From Abditibacteriaceae bacterium (lineage in GTDB: Bacteria; Armatimonadota; Abditibacteriia; Abditibacteriales; Abditibacteriaceae), in the NCBI GenBank assembly GCA_019239895.1, contig JAFAZH010000003.1, positions 31,698 through 95,697 on the forward strand: DNA of 64,000 nt, read 5' to 3'. Below, one piece after another: positions 51,382 through 60,733 of the stretch (position 1 is the stretch's first letter; each line of letters begins with the position of its first letter). A program made the translations under genes and the position numbers. The notes under the pieces are model-generated. The model was not told the origin of the DNA. It did no database searches and saw only the letters and a program-made list of their open reading frames with translations.

Positions 51382-51698
51382 AACCGATTCCCTCCCGGAT
51401 TATGATGGTAAGCTGCAAAGTCGCGTCGGATAAAAGAAAGTCTATGCCGTAAAGCCATACCAACCAATCGTTAAAGTGTCCTACCAGCTATAAGCGTTAC
51501 TTATAAAGGGCAGAAAAACACTCTTTCAATCATCCAAGGGGATACATTTTACGGACAGGACATAGTAGCCCCTGCTCAGGAGGGCCAGTGGTTAAGCGTT
51601 GAGGTAGCAAGTTGGGTTATCGTATCGTTCTTATGGAGCGCATAAAATCGCGTGTCCTGGGATAGATTACCCTCACGTTACCTCTTACACATTACCTC
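51382..51698. other. intergenic gap
   Basis: 317 bp with no ORF supported and no repeat arms recognised. Nothing seen beyond probable upstream sequence of the minus-strand flavoprotein gene. Confidence 0.3.
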
Positions 51699-52844
51699 TT
51701 ACCGGCTCCGCGTGGCGGGCCGGAAAGAGTATTCCTCTACAGTGGACTCCACAGGGGTATGAGGATGCTGTTGACCGCTCCCAGCCTCGCCCGTGCCGCC
51801 CACGACGTAAACGTGGAGGCACCCATCCCCGGTATCTAATACAACTGCGCCAGATGCGGCTCTGGGCGCAGGTGCCGAGGGCAGAGCACGCCAGTGGTGA
51901 GTTTGGGGGTTGTAGGCGACAGCGCGGCGTAGCGGGCGCTTATGGTTATCCCAACCACCGAACACGAGTATCTCTCCGGGCACGCTGGAAATTGCCGTGA
52001 CAGCGGCGCACTCCTGACCGTAGGGCATGGGTGGCCCCATCGTCCAGGTGTTTTGCCGGGGATCATAAATTTGTAAGGCATTGGTGCAAGTCACTGTGTT
52101 GTTGGTGCCGCCCACGACATAGATGCGGCCATCAGCGCCGCGCGTCGCTCCGTGGGCATGAAGCGGTATTGGCATAGGTGCCATCGTCGCCCAGGTGTCA
52201 TTTTCCGGGTCGTAGGCTTCAACGATGCTCAGACTGGTGCCGGGTTTGGTGCGATTCCGACCACCCAGAACATAGATGCGCAGGTGTCCATCCGCGCCCT
52301 GTGCTGCTACGGCTTGTGGGGCATCGCGGGGCGTGGGCAGAGGCTTGCACCGCGACCAGGTGTCTGTCTTAGGGTCATAGGCTTCCAGGACATCCAGTTG
52401 GCGCACTCTGCCTGCGGCACCGCCTGCTACATAAATTTTACCATCGGCCCCAATTGCAACTCCGGGTGAGGTGCGCGGGGTGGGAATAGGCGACCCCTCG
52501 CTCCAGGAATCCGTGCCCGGATGATACACCTGAACCGCAGTCCTCAAATTACCATCATACTGCGTGCTGCCACCCAGGACGTAGATGTCACCGCTGGAGC
52601 CGAGCACAGTCCCCGCAAAAACGGCTCCCTGGGGCATAGACTGGGAGCTTTTCCAGGTGCCTCTGAAGGTGCAAGTCGAAGCGGGAGTGGCAGCCCGCAG
52701 CGGTGGGGAGGTGGTGGACTTGGCCCCTTGACGGCTCTGGGCGGACGCAGTGGGGCTTATGGCGCAGACAACCATAACAGTTATCGGCAAATCAGCCGCT
52801 AAACGCCCTCGTATTGGTAGCTTTCGGTTCCCATCCGGTTTCAT
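51699..52844 (-). CDS. secreted Kelch-repeat protein
   Basis: 381 residues. A basic N-terminus with hydrophobic LPITVMVVCAISPTASAQS is a signal peptide. Six Kelch repeats follow with paired Gly and spaced Tyr/Trp: GDIYVLGGSTQYDGNLRTAV, GKIYVAGGAAGRVRQLDVLE, RIYVLGGRNRTKPGTSLSIV and GRIYVVGGTNNTVTCTNALQ, then two more. A six-bladed propeller outside the cell; binding partner unknown. Confidence 0.85.
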   Translation of the reverse strand: MKPDGNRKLPIRGRLAADLPITVMVVCAISPTASAQSRQGAKSTTSPPLRAATPASTCTFRGTWKSSQSMPQGAVFAGTVLGSSGDIYVLGGSTQYDGNLRTAVQVYHPGTDSWSEGSPIPTPRTSPGVAIGADGKIYVAGGAAGRVRQLDVLEAYDPKTDTWSRCKPLPTPRDAPQAVAAQGADGHLRIYVLGGRNRTKPGTSLSIVEAYDPENDTWATMAPMPIPLHAHGATRGADGRIYVVGGTNNTVTCTNALQIYDPRQNTWTMGPPMPYGQECAAVTAISSVPGEILVFGGWDNHKRPLRRAVAYNPQTHHWRALPSAPAPRAASGAVVLDTGDGCLHVYVVGGTGEAGSGQQHPHTPVESTVEEYSFRPATRSR

Positions 52845-52935
52845 GAAGTCTCCCCTGGCTTCTCACAATTCAGACGACACAACTATACCTCAACTGCACC
52901 TCATGCGGCACGACGCGGTTAGAGCTAAATGATCT

Positions 52936-54051
52936 TTAACCAAACAAGGCTTTGAAGCGGGCGGCGGCTTCCGGGAAGATGGTTTTCTCGTCGCCATCTT
53001 TGCCCGGCGAGAGTTGGTGCCCGCCATCGGGAGCCTGCACATCGAAGTAGCAATGAAAATAAACGTGGTCGGTGGGATCGGTAATAAAGGCGTGCATCCG
53101 CTCGATAAAGTAGGGGCTGTCTAAGCCGCCGTGCCCATCGGCCCGCTTGTCTACGCCCCATTCGGGAATGGAAAATGGTTTGTGGTGGGCGATGGCAAAA
53201 TCACGCCAGACCTTAAGGCCGTGATCGCCATTATAAACGACTTTATCCCACACCGCACGCCGTCGCGCTGCTATCTCTTCGGCAGTGGCCCCGGCAGGGA
53301 AGGGGTAAGTGTCTTGCGCCCACGAGTCGTCATAGGCATCCAAGCCCACGATGTCCACCCACTCATCACCAGGCCAGGCTTTTTCCGCCGGGAACTGCTG
53401 CCACCCGGTTGCGGGGTTCCAACAGAACTGCATTTGCTCGGTGCCGGGCACGGCCCGCATGGTCTTCACAATCTCGCGCCAGTAACCGGCAAAGGCTTCC
53501 GGGTTCTCACTGCCGCGCCAGGTATACCAGCCGCCGTTAAATTCCCAGCCCAGGCGCAGCACGCTGTCGGCTAAACCATAATGCACCAGATTTTGCGCCA
53601 GGGTTTTGAAATGGGTGTTGTAATCGCCATGCGCTCCGGCAGCCAGGGAGACTTTCTGGTTCGCCAACGGGCCATCCTTGGGGCCGCTTAAATCCCACGG
53701 GCCAGGCAGCAGGGGCACCGAAAGAATCAGGCGACGCCCCGGCACCGCCTTTTTCCAGGCCGCCCACTCATCCATTTGCCAGGCACCACCCTCGGAGGCA
53801 TCCCAGCGTTCATTCGGCATAAAGTCTTCGGCCCACGCCACTGACAATTTCAGCCAACGGGCAAAGGCTTCATTGGCTGCGGCTCCGCCATGTGGATTAG
53901 CCGCTCCCCAGCGATAAGCCGCTATATAAGGTGCGCCAGTCATTGGATAAGCGGTTTTATCCACAGCAGCAAGAATCGGCGCAGGTGTTACAGCAACAGT
54001 CCATAGCAACGTGCTGATAACAGATAAGGAGGCAAGAAATCTAATATTCAT
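52936..54051 (-). CDS. secreted GH26-like glycoside hydrolase
   Basis: 371 residues with a signal peptide (LASLSVISTLLWTVAVTPAP). The TIM barrel shows SVLRLGWEFNGGWYTWRG with acid/base Glu170 and FSIPEWGVDKRADGHGG with nucleophile Glu297, both typical of GH26 (mannanase and related). CWNPATGWQQFP supports it. It probably cleaves a plant beta-mannan or similar polymer outside the cell. Confidence 0.85.
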   Translation of the reverse strand: MNIRFLASLSVISTLLWTVAVTPAPILAAVDKTAYPMTGAPYIAAYRWGAANPHGGAAANEAFARWLKLSVAWAEDFMPNERWDASEGGAWQMDEWAAWKKAVPGRRLILSVPLLPGPWDLSGPKDGPLANQKVSLAAGAHGDYNTHFKTLAQNLVHYGLADSVLRLGWEFNGGWYTWRGSENPEAFAGYWREIVKTMRAVPGTEQMQFCWNPATGWQQFPAEKAWPGDEWVDIVGLDAYDDSWAQDTYPFPAGATAEEIAARRRAVWDKVVYNGDHGLKVWRDFAIAHHKPFSIPEWGVDKRADGHGGLDSPYFIERMHAFITDPTDHVYFHCYFDVQAPDGGHQLSPGKDGDEKTIFPEAAARFKALFG

Positions 54052-54092
54052 AAAGGAAAATTATTGAGCGGAACTGTCAGGACAGCCTTAGA

Positions 54093-54212
54093 CCCGCCGC
54101 TAAAGCAGCGGGCTGAGCTGCAAGGGAAGCCCCCTGAACGGGGCTAATGCCGCGCCTCCAGCCCGGTTCACCGGGCTTTTGGTGTTCAGCCCGCTCGTTC
54201 ACGGGCGGGTCT
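54093..54212. repeat. inverted-repeat element (CCGCCGCTAAAGCAGCGGGC family), copy 2
   Basis: Opposite orientation to 9260-9388: ACCCGCCGCTAAAGCAGCGG, inner AGCCCGGTTCACCGGGCT hairpin, and GCCCGCTCGTTCACGGGCGG at the right, which differs from copy 1. Confidence 0.75.
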
Positions 54213-54312
54213 AAGACAGTCCTGACTGATATAAAAGTGTAGCAGAGAACACTAATTTGCCGGTTTATCTGGCTCTGCCCAACCCCCGCCCTGGTAATGT
54301 TGCTCGTGAGAC

Positions 54313-54396
54313 GAATAAACCGCAGAGACGCTGAGAACGCAGAGAGGGAATAAAGAAAATCTCTGTGTCCTCTGTGTCTCTGCGGTTCATTTCTTC
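54313..54396. repeat. inverted-repeat element (ACCGCAGAGACGCTGAGAACG family)
   Basis: AATAAACCGCAGAGACGCTG and CCTCTGTGTCTCTGCGGTTC arms. Related to the element at 24675. Confidence 0.65.
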
Positions 54397-54420
54397 CTAA
54401 TAGAACGAGCCACTATACCT

Positions 54421-54470
54421 GTGGCCTCCCCTCGCCCGCAGCATTGGGCGAGGGGGCGGGGGTGAGGGCT
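54421..54470. repeat. compact hairpin (GGCCTCCCCTCGCCCGCAG family)
   Basis: CCTCCCCTCGCCCGCAGC and GGGCGAGGGGGCGGGGGTG pair across a small loop. Same arm as in 28962-29110. Lies 35 bp before the serine-hydrolase gene. Confidence 0.6.
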
Positions 54471-54504
54471 AAGTAGTATATTCTACGTTACAATAGGAAC
54501 ATCT

Positions 54505-55950
54505 ATGAATACTTCAACATCACAACCCACAGCCGCGCCCACTTTACCTCGCAGTGCTCCCGAAGCGCAGGGCATTGACTCCGGGGCAATCCGAGCCTAT
54601 GTCACAGCCGCCGATCAACAAGTAAATTCTATGCATAGCTTTATCCTCGTGCGCCACGGCCATGTGGTGGCCGAAGGCTGGTGGAAGCCTTATGCGCCAG
54701 AAAGTCCGCATGTGCTGTTTTCCTTGAGCAAGAGCTTCACCTCCACCGCGATTGGGCTGGCTATTGCCGAGGGCCTGTTAAGTGTGGATGACGAAGTGCT
54801 GAAGTTCTTCCCGGAGGATGCTCCAGATGAACCCACCGACAAGCTGAAGGCGATGCGGGTGCGGGACTTGCTGTGCATGTCCACCGGGCATGAGAAGGAG
54901 CCGTCACTATCGAGCCAGCAGGAGCCGTGGACAACAGCATTTCTGGCCTGGCCCGTGCCGCATAAACCGGGCACGCATTTTCTCTATAATAGTGCGGCCA
55001 CTTACATGCAGTCCGCTATTGTGCAGAAAATAACCGGGCAGACGGTGCTGGACTATCTGCGCCCTCGTCTCTTCGAGCCATTGGGCATTGAGAACCCGAC
55101 CTGGGGCACGAGTCCGCAGGGCATCAGTTTTGGCGGCTGGGGTCTTAATATCCGCACCGAAGACATCGCCCGGTTCGGCCAGCTTTATCTGCAAAAGGGG
55201 CAATGGAACGGGCAGCAGTTAGTGCCTGCCACCTGGATTGAAGCGGCCACGTCTCGACAAGTTTCCAACGGCAGCAATCCGCAAAGCGATTGGGAACAGG
55301 GCTATGGCTATCAGTTCTGGCGCTGCCGTCACGGGGCCTATCGTGGCGATGGCATGTATGGTCAATTCTGCGTCGTGCTACCGGAGCAGGATGCGGTGGT
55401 GGCGATCACCGCAGGCACAGGCGACTTGCAAGGCGTGCTGAATGTGGTGTGGGATCATCTCCTGCCCGCCATGCAGCCCACGTCGCTGCCAGCAAATGAA
55501 GCAGCACACCATCAGCTTCAAGCCACCCTCGCCAGTCTCACCATGCCATTGCCGGAGGGTTCCGCCACCTCATCAGCCGCCGCAGGGATGGGCCAGGAGT
55601 TTCATTTTCCAGCCAATGAGCAAAAGCTTGAAAGCGTTAAACTGGAAGCCAACCCCGACAGCAACGCCACGGTGCTAACCCTGCGGGTGGATGGCACCGA
55701 ACAGCATATCCCGTGTGGCTACCGCTCCTGGCAGAAGAGCCGCGTTTCTTACGGCTCTTTCACCGACCAGCCCGTGGCCGCAGGGGGTGCCTGGACTGCG
55801 GATGGGGCCTACACCGCACGCCTTTGTCTGTATGAAACCGCCACCTCTATTATGCTGACCTTGCGCGGCGGCGAGGATACATTAAATGTGGATGTGACTT
55901 ATCAGCCCGGTGGCGGGCCAGCCCATCAACTCACGGGAAAGCGGCCATAA
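54505..55950 (+). CDS. beta-lactamase-fold serine hydrolase
   Basis: 481 residues. VLFSLSKSFTSTAIGLAIAE holds the SxxK pair Ser73/Lys76, and FLYNSAATYMQSAIVQKITG the YxN motif Tyr161. RPRLFEPLGIENPTWGTSPQ and GLNIRTEDIARFGQLYLQKG are class C/esterase-type features. A C-terminal beta domain of about 130 residues follows. No signal peptide is evident. Likely an esterase or peptidase; penicillin binding is possible but unproven. Confidence 0.88.
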   Translation: MNTSTSQPTAAPTLPRSAPEAQGIDSGAIRAYVTAADQQVNSMHSFILVRHGHVVAEGWWKPYAPESPHVLFSLSKSFTSTAIGLAIAEGLLSVDDEVLKFFPEDAPDEPTDKLKAMRVRDLLCMSTGHEKEPSLSSQQEPWTTAFLAWPVPHKPGTHFLYNSAATYMQSAIVQKITGQTVLDYLRPRLFEPLGIENPTWGTSPQGISFGGWGLNIRTEDIARFGQLYLQKGQWNGQQLVPATWIEAATSRQVSNGSNPQSDWEQGYGYQFWRCRHGAYRGDGMYGQFCVVLPEQDAVVAITAGTGDLQGVLNVVWDHLLPAMQPTSLPANEAAHHQLQATLASLTMPLPEGSATSSAAAGMGQEFHFPANEQKLESVKLEANPDSNATVLTLRVDGTEQHIPCGYRSWQKSRVSYGSFTDQPVAAGGAWTADGAYTARLCLYETATSIMLTLRGGEDTLNVDVTYQPGGGPAHQLTGKRP

Positions 55951-55987
55951 TGGGGCTATAGGATAACAGGGAGTGGAGACACCGCTT

Positions 55988-57082
55988 ATGAGCTACATCG
56001 CAGATACTTTACCTCGCTCGATGGCCGCCGTTGTCGCTTATGGCCCCAGTGATTATCGTCTTGAAGAACGCCCGGTGCCCAGACCGCAGGCCGGAGAAGT
56101 GTTGGTCAAGGTCATCAGCACCGGCATCTGCGCCAGCGACATCAAGTGTTACACCGGAGCGCCCATGTTCTGGGGCGACGAAACCCGCGTTGGTTATTGC
56201 CAACCGCCGGTCACGCCCGGCCACGAGTTTATCGGGGAAGTAGTGGCGCTGGGCGAAGGAGCCGGGGAGCTTTATAAGCTGGCGCTTGGAGACCACGCCA
56301 TCAGCGAGCAAATTGTGCCCTGCAACCGGTGCCGCTACTGCCAGCGCGGGCAATACTGGATGTGCCAGATTCACGACATCTATGGTTTTCGCCAGCGCAC
56401 TTTTGGAGCCTGGGCGCAATATATATTGTTTCCCGCCAGTGCTCTCAATTACCAGGTGCCAAAGTCCATTCCGCCCCATCACGCCGTCTTCATCGAACCC
56501 TTAGCTTGCTCGATTCACGCAGTGGAACGAGGCGACATTCAATATCAGGACACGGTGGTGATTGCGGGTTGCGGGCCACTGGGCTTAGGCATGGTGGCGG
56601 CGGCCAAACTGAAAGGCCCGGCCCGCATTGTCGCGCTTGATCTCAGTGATGATCGCCTCGCGGTAGCCCGCCGTTGCGGAGCCGATATTGGCATCAACCC
56701 GACGCAAGGGAATGCAGTGCAGCAAGTGCTGGATTTAACCGATGGCTATGGCTGCGATGTCTATATTGAAGCCACCGGCTCCCCAGTCGCCGTCGAGCAG
56801 GGACTCCTCATGATTCGCAAGTTGGGCACCTTCGTCGAGTTCAGCGTGATGCGCGAAAAAGTCACAGTAGATTGGACGATTATCGGGGATACCAAAGAGT
56901 TAAACATTCATGGCTCGCACTTAAGCCCCTACTGCTATCCCGTCGCCATTCGCATGATTGAGCAGGGCTTGCTGCCAATGGATGAAATCGTCACCCACCG
57001 CCTGCCCCTTACCCAATTTCAGAACGGTATTGACCAGGTCATCAGCGGCCTGACTTCAGTGAAAGTCACGCTCGAACCCTAA
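55988..57082 (+). CDS. zinc-dependent medium-chain alcohol dehydrogenase (erythritol/threitol-type)
   Basis: 364 residues from ATG 55988 (GGGAGTGGAGACACC upstream). STGICASDIKCYTGAPMFWG and TPGHEFIGEVVALGEGAGEL hold the catalytic zinc Cys and His-Glu; IVPCNRCRYCQRGQYWMCQI gives the four structural-zinc Cys. VVIAGCGPLGLGMVAAAKLK is the Rossmann fold. Resembles polyol dehydrogenases such as erythritol or L-threitol types. It follows the serine hydrolase by about 40 bp and may be co-transcribed. Confidence 0.92.
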   Translation: MSYIADTLPRSMAAVVAYGPSDYRLEERPVPRPQAGEVLVKVISTGICASDIKCYTGAPMFWGDETRVGYCQPPVTPGHEFIGEVVALGEGAGELYKLALGDHAISEQIVPCNRCRYCQRGQYWMCQIHDIYGFRQRTFGAWAQYILFPASALNYQVPKSIPPHHAVFIEPLACSIHAVERGDIQYQDTVVIAGCGPLGLGMVAAAKLKGPARIVALDLSDDRLAVARRCGADIGINPTQGNAVQQVLDLTDGYGCDVYIEATGSPVAVEQGLLMIRKLGTFVEFSVMREKVTVDWTIIGDTKELNIHGSHLSPYCYPVAIRMIEQGLLPMDEIVTHRLPLTQFQNGIDQVISGLTSVKVTLEP

Positions 57083-57213
57083 GCAGGCTATAAAATAACA
57101 CCTCATGGCATCCCCGACCTGGCCCACAAACAAGTTCGGCTGCACTGTCTGGTTTTAGTTAAACTGGGATGCGCAACGCTATAGCTCATTAATTCTTTGA
57201 CAAAGGCAAATTT

Positions 57214-57393
57214 ATGCGCAACCGCATCTTTGGTTTTATTGGCGTGTTGTGGGGCGGGTTGTCATTCGTCCATCACTTTACGGGCCAGACCCATGTAGCA
57301 CACAACGCCGCTTATACTGCTGGACAAAATGTTAGCTTTATCTTTAGCATTCTCTTATTTGGTGTGGGGTTGTATTATCTGATGTTTGGCTAA
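57214..57393 (+). CDS. small membrane protein, unknown
   Basis: 59 residues, MRNRIFGFIGVLWGGLSFVH and VSFIFSILLFGVGLYYLMFG: two membrane segments with a polar loop (HNAAYTAGQN). No family recognised. The preceding AGGCAAA could be the ribosome site. The gap before it (57083-57213) holds TCGGCTGCACTGTCTGGTT, slightly like an attC right end. Confidence 0.5.
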   Translation: MRNRIFGFIGVLWGGLSFVHHFTGQTHVAHNAAYTAGQNVSFIFSILLFGVGLYYLMFG

Positions 57394-57455
57394 ACTTCGA
57401 GTGCTGCCTGGCATTTTATATTGTTTTATATCGTCGTGGAAAGGGCTGAAGGAAC

Positions 57456-58019
57456 ATGGTATCATCCGCACCGGAACCGACCCTCTACATTGCCTTTTTG
57501 CGGGGCATCAATGTTGGTGGGCATGTGGCGAAGATGGAGCGGCTGCGTGCCTTGTTCGGCGAGTTAGGCTGCACGGAGGTGCGCAGCTACATTCAGAGTG
57601 GCAACATCTTTTTCCAGACCACCGAGGCGGATCGCGCCGCCTTAACGCACCAGATCGAGCAGCATCTGGCGGAAGCTCTGGGCTACGAGGTGCCCGTGTT
57701 TTTGCGCACCATTGCCGAAGTTGAACAGCTACTCTTGCTTGACCCATTCCGGCAGGTTGAGGTAACGCCGGAGACACGGCTCTTTATCATTTTTACCTCG
57801 GAGCCGTTACCTGCTGATCTGGCACTACCGCTCTACTCGCCAAAGCGAGACTTTGCAATTGTGCAGACGATGCCGGGCGCAGCCTTTGTCGTTTTGCGCC
57901 TGATTGATGGCAGGGCAGGCAATCCAGCGGCTTTTATCGAAAAGACTTTTAAAGTCAAAGCCACCGCGCGTTTCTTTGGCACTACTAAGAAGATTTTAGA
58001 AGCCGCAAAAAGCTCCTGA
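57456..58019 (+). CDS. DUF1697 family protein
   Basis: 187 residues, YIAFLRGINVGGHVAKMERL then RALFGELGCTEVRSYIQSGN is the characteristic DUF1697 opening, and IEKTFKVKATARFFGTTKKI (normally VTTRNWNT) its end. Function unknown. A GGAAC ribosome site precedes ATG 57456. Confidence 0.9.
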   Translation: MVSSAPEPTLYIAFLRGINVGGHVAKMERLRALFGELGCTEVRSYIQSGNIFFQTTEADRAALTHQIEQHLAEALGYEVPVFLRTIAEVEQLLLLDPFRQVEVTPETRLFIIFTSEPLPADLALPLYSPKRDFAIVQTMPGAAFVVLRLIDGRAGNPAAFIEKTFKVKATARFFGTTKKILEAAKSS

Positions 58020-58050
58020 GTTGGGCGATCAAATAAACCGTTCATTCGCC

Positions 58051-58545
58051 TTATTTATGCACTGAGGATTTATTTTTCGGCTGCCCCAGCAGTTGGGGAT
58101 AAAGCATCCCCTGGCGCAGTTCGTAAGTTGGTTTGCCTTTGCTATCCAGCGCCCGCACCAGGAAAGTGTTCTGCCGCGCCGCCACAATGACATAAGTATA
58201 GTGGCTGCCGCGAGGGTGCCACTGGTTTTTATTTTTAGGTAGCGGCCAGATGTCCGGGTCGCTCATGTGGTAAGTGGGATAGGCATAATCGAAATGCAGT
58301 TGATGCCATTGCGATGCATAAGTCCCGTGGGTTTTGTGATATTTCGCCATTGCCTCCGCCGCTAAGTTGAGGAATGTTTCGGCTTCCGGGAGTTCAATGT
58401 CGCCTGGCTGATCTGCTCCCGGCTGATCTGCGGTCACGTTCGTTGGCGGCGTCCCAGCCACGGCGGCTGTGCTCAATGTCGGCAAGCCCGTAAACCCCGC
58501 AGCCAGCAGCATCCACCCACAAAACACACCTCTGTAATTCTTCAT
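58051..58545 (-). CDS. exported hypothetical protein
   Basis: 164 residues from MKNYRGVFCGWMLLAAGFTG, a signal peptide. LPEAETFLNLAAEAMAKYHK then THGTYASQWHQLHFDY resembles the mature region of pseudopilin-like proteins (short helix, then YAxxWxxL), but no prepilin motif is present. No family assigned. Confidence 0.6.
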   Translation of the reverse strand: MKNYRGVFCGWMLLAAGFTGLPTLSTAAVAGTPPTNVTADQPGADQPGDIELPEAETFLNLAAEAMAKYHKTHGTYASQWHQLHFDYAYPTYHMSDPDIWPLPKNKNQWHPRGSHYTYVIVAARQNTFLVRALDSKGKPTYELRQGMLYPQLLGQPKNKSSVHK

Positions 58546-58621
58546 GGTCACTCCTTGTTTAGCCCCAATAAATCTTATAGATTTACGCTACCCCTTGATT
58601 GTTCCCTTGGCGGGGCAAGAG

Positions 58622-59218
58622 TCACGAACTTGGCGGCATCGTAGGGTCGCGTGCAGCTAACTTCGCCAGTTCCCCGATGACCTGTTGCAAGGCCGTGGCG
58701 ATTTCGGCATTTTCCACAATGCTGGCGACATCAATTTTATTCGTCTTAAGCGGCACCCGTATGGACGTTTGCGGGTTGAGCTTGGCCATCATGACGGTCA
58801 AGGTTTCGGTCAGAGCAGACTGGGCATGAGTAGAACTCAGCGCGGCGTTCAGCAGTGCCACTGGCTTGTCCATAAATTCACCACTGCCAACAATCCAATC
58901 GAGAGCGTTCTTGAGCGAACCGGGCACGCCGTGGGCATATTCCGGGCTGCATATCAACACGGCATCAGCCGCCTGGAGCCGAGCGCGGAAATCTTGCACG
59001 GCAGGCGGTGCCTCTGGCCCATCCAGGTCGGGATTAAAGTGCGGCAAATCGCCCACCCCTTCATACAGTGTGATGGTGACATGAGCCGGAGCTAACTGAG
59101 CGGCGGCACGCAGCAGCGTGGTGTTCGAGGACGTAGCCCGTAGACTGCCGGAAAGAGCCAGAAAATGCAATGGTTGGTGCGAATGCAATGGCTGGTGCGA
59201 TGGTGGCTGATCGTTCAT
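58622..59218 (-). CDS. NADPH-dependent FMN reductase
   Basis: 198 residues from ATG 59218; the upstream start at 59272 is rejected. LALSGSLRATSSNTTLLRAA is the flavodoxin-like phosphate loop, and ICSPEYAHGVPGSLKNALDW is the diagnostic FMN_red motif. It supplies reduced flavin or reduces quinones or chromate-like substrates. No redox partner gene adjoins. Confidence 0.92.
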   Translation of the reverse strand: MNDQPPSHQPLHSHQPLHFLALSGSLRATSSNTTLLRAAAQLAPAHVTITLYEGVGDLPHFNPDLDGPEAPPAVQDFRARLQAADAVLICSPEYAHGVPGSLKNALDWIVGSGEFMDKPVALLNAALSSTHAQSALTETLTVMMAKLNPQTSIRVPLKTNKIDVASIVENAEIATALQQVIGELAKLAARDPTMPPSS

Positions 59219-59346
59219 AACAACATTGCGGCATCTTCCTGTGTGATGCTTACGACTAGAATTGTAACGCACCGCTCTAAAGGGCGCACCGCTTGACAGG
59301 CCACTGCATCAAATCGTAAGATGCAGCACAAGAAGGAGAGCACAAG

Positions 59347-59889
59347 ATGGAGATTACCTTTACCCGCAGTGGCGAGCGGGCTTGCGCGACAGCCGTGCGA
59401 CGGCAGGGACTTACGCTGAGCGTGCCAACTTATGACCGGCCCACGTGTCTGCCGCACGACCTCGCCCACCTCATCGTGGAACGAGAATTAGGACTGCGGC
59501 GCGGCTTCTGGGGCTGCGTTGCCGAAGGTGCGCTTTTTCCCGGCATGAGCGTGGTCGAGGGACGGCAACCGCCACGCGCGGCAGCCCAGTCAAAGCGCAT
59601 CCTGCACGAAATGCAGGCGGAGCAACACGGCACCGAAGCCGAAGTCCTGGTGAGTGTTTTAGAGACCATTGCGCAGCGGAAGTTGGAGACAGATTATCCC
59701 GCCGCCCGTGCCCTGTTGGACGCGATGTGGCGACCGATACGACCCGCCCGCGAGTTGCCCAACGCCCAGGAGATTAGGCGCATCTGCATGGCGCTGCGTG
59801 ACACTCAAGAACAATGGCAGGCTTTGCCCGTGGGCCAGAGTCTTACCTTCTCCTGGTCGCTGCGTCCCGCTAAAAATAGCCGCCACTAA
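59347..59889 (+). CDS. hypothetical protein
   Basis: 180 residues, start ATG 59347 after AGGAGAGCACAAG. LPHDLAHLIVERELGLRRGF contains an HDxxH-like pair that could bind metal, though the usual HExxH is absent. A helical C-terminal half follows. No family recognised. The stop is 16 bp before the phosphatase start. Confidence 0.6.
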   Translation: MEITFTRSGERACATAVRRQGLTLSVPTYDRPTCLPHDLAHLIVERELGLRRGFWGCVAEGALFPGMSVVEGRQPPRAAAQSKRILHEMQAEQHGTEAEVLVSVLETIAQRKLETDYPAARALLDAMWRPIRPARELPNAQEIRRICMALRDTQEQWQALPVGQSLTFSWSLRPAKNSRH

Positions 59890-59905
59890 CAACTTCTCTA
59901 TTTAT

Positions 59906-60493
59906 ATGACCTTGATCTATCTCGTGCGGCATGGGGCATCAACGTGGAATGCCGAGCGCCGCTGGGCAGGCCAGGCTGATCCTCCCCTCTCAACGTTAGG
60001 CCGCGCCCAGACACAAGCAGCCTGTCCATCGCTGGCCGCGCCGAACTTTGAGAGGGTCATCAGTTCTTCGCTGCTGCGAGCCAGAGCAACCGCGCAAATC
60101 GTGTCCCGTCAACTCAAGCTGCCACCACCCGAAATTCGGGCAGATTTCGACGAGCGTCATGCGGGTAAAATTAGCGGCTTAACATCAAGTGAGATTGAAA
60201 CCACATTTCCGGGACTGCTGGAACAGTGGCGGCGCGGCGACCCAATCGAACTTCCCGGCGGTGAATTATGGACAACTTTTACCAGCCGGGTTATCGGCGG
60301 TTTTGCCCACTTCAAGCATTGTGATGCACAACGCATTCTGCTCATCGCGCACGAGGGTGTCCTGCGTGCTGTGGCCTATCACTTGGGTGAACCGCACCAA
60401 AAATATCAAAACCTACAGGGACGCTGGTTAGAGCTAAAGCCTCCCAATTTTCTCCTCATCGCTCAGGCCAGCGGCGGCTTGGCGCAACCTTAG
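59906..60493 (+). CDS. histidine phosphatase superfamily protein
   Basis: 195 residues from ATG 59906; the longer ORF from 59669 is a shadow. IYLVRHGASTWNAERRWAGQ carries the catalytic RHG, and FERVISSSLLRARATAQIVS, DERHAGKISGLTSSEIETTF and LLIAHEGVLRAVAYHLGE follow the PhoE/GpmB pattern with the second His. It may be a phosphatase acting on sugar phosphates or cobalamin intermediates. Confidence 0.9.
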   Translation: MTLIYLVRHGASTWNAERRWAGQADPPLSTLGRAQTQAACPSLAAPNFERVISSSLLRARATAQIVSRQLKLPPPEIRADFDERHAGKISGLTSSEIETTFPGLLEQWRRGDPIELPGGELWTTFTSRVIGGFAHFKHCDAQRILLIAHEGVLRAVAYHLGEPHQKYQNLQGRWLELKPPNFLLIAQASGGLAQP

Positions 60494-60629
60494 CGTGCGA
60501 ATCACACCTCGCTACACAACGTTATATTGATTTACAATTGGAAGAAGTCTCACGCTTTGTCAGGACGCCAGCCCGCCACCTGACAAAGCCGGAGAAAAAC
60601 GTCTCGGAGCGGTGTATCTGACTGGTGGG

Positions 60630-60680
60630 GACGAACAGAAAACGGAGCCTGTAGGGGTCGGTTGCAAAGACTGGTTCGTT
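60630..60680. repeat. attC-like site, array 3
   Basis: Boxes GACGAAC (60630) and GTTCGTT (60674), nearly exact complements, with CCTGTAGGGGTCGGTTGCAA between. Follows the tautomerase stop by 54 bp. Confidence 0.6.
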
Positions 60681-60733
60681 GCCTTGCTGCGTCAGGTGGC
60701 TGTGGCTTAGCTCCGCCCGTGATTAAGGGTGCG

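Noticed and set aside
57083..57180. Possible attC remnant (TCGGCTGCACTGTCTGGTT)
   Set aside because: Only one short arm is seen, there are no boxes, and the flanking genes are on the other strand.
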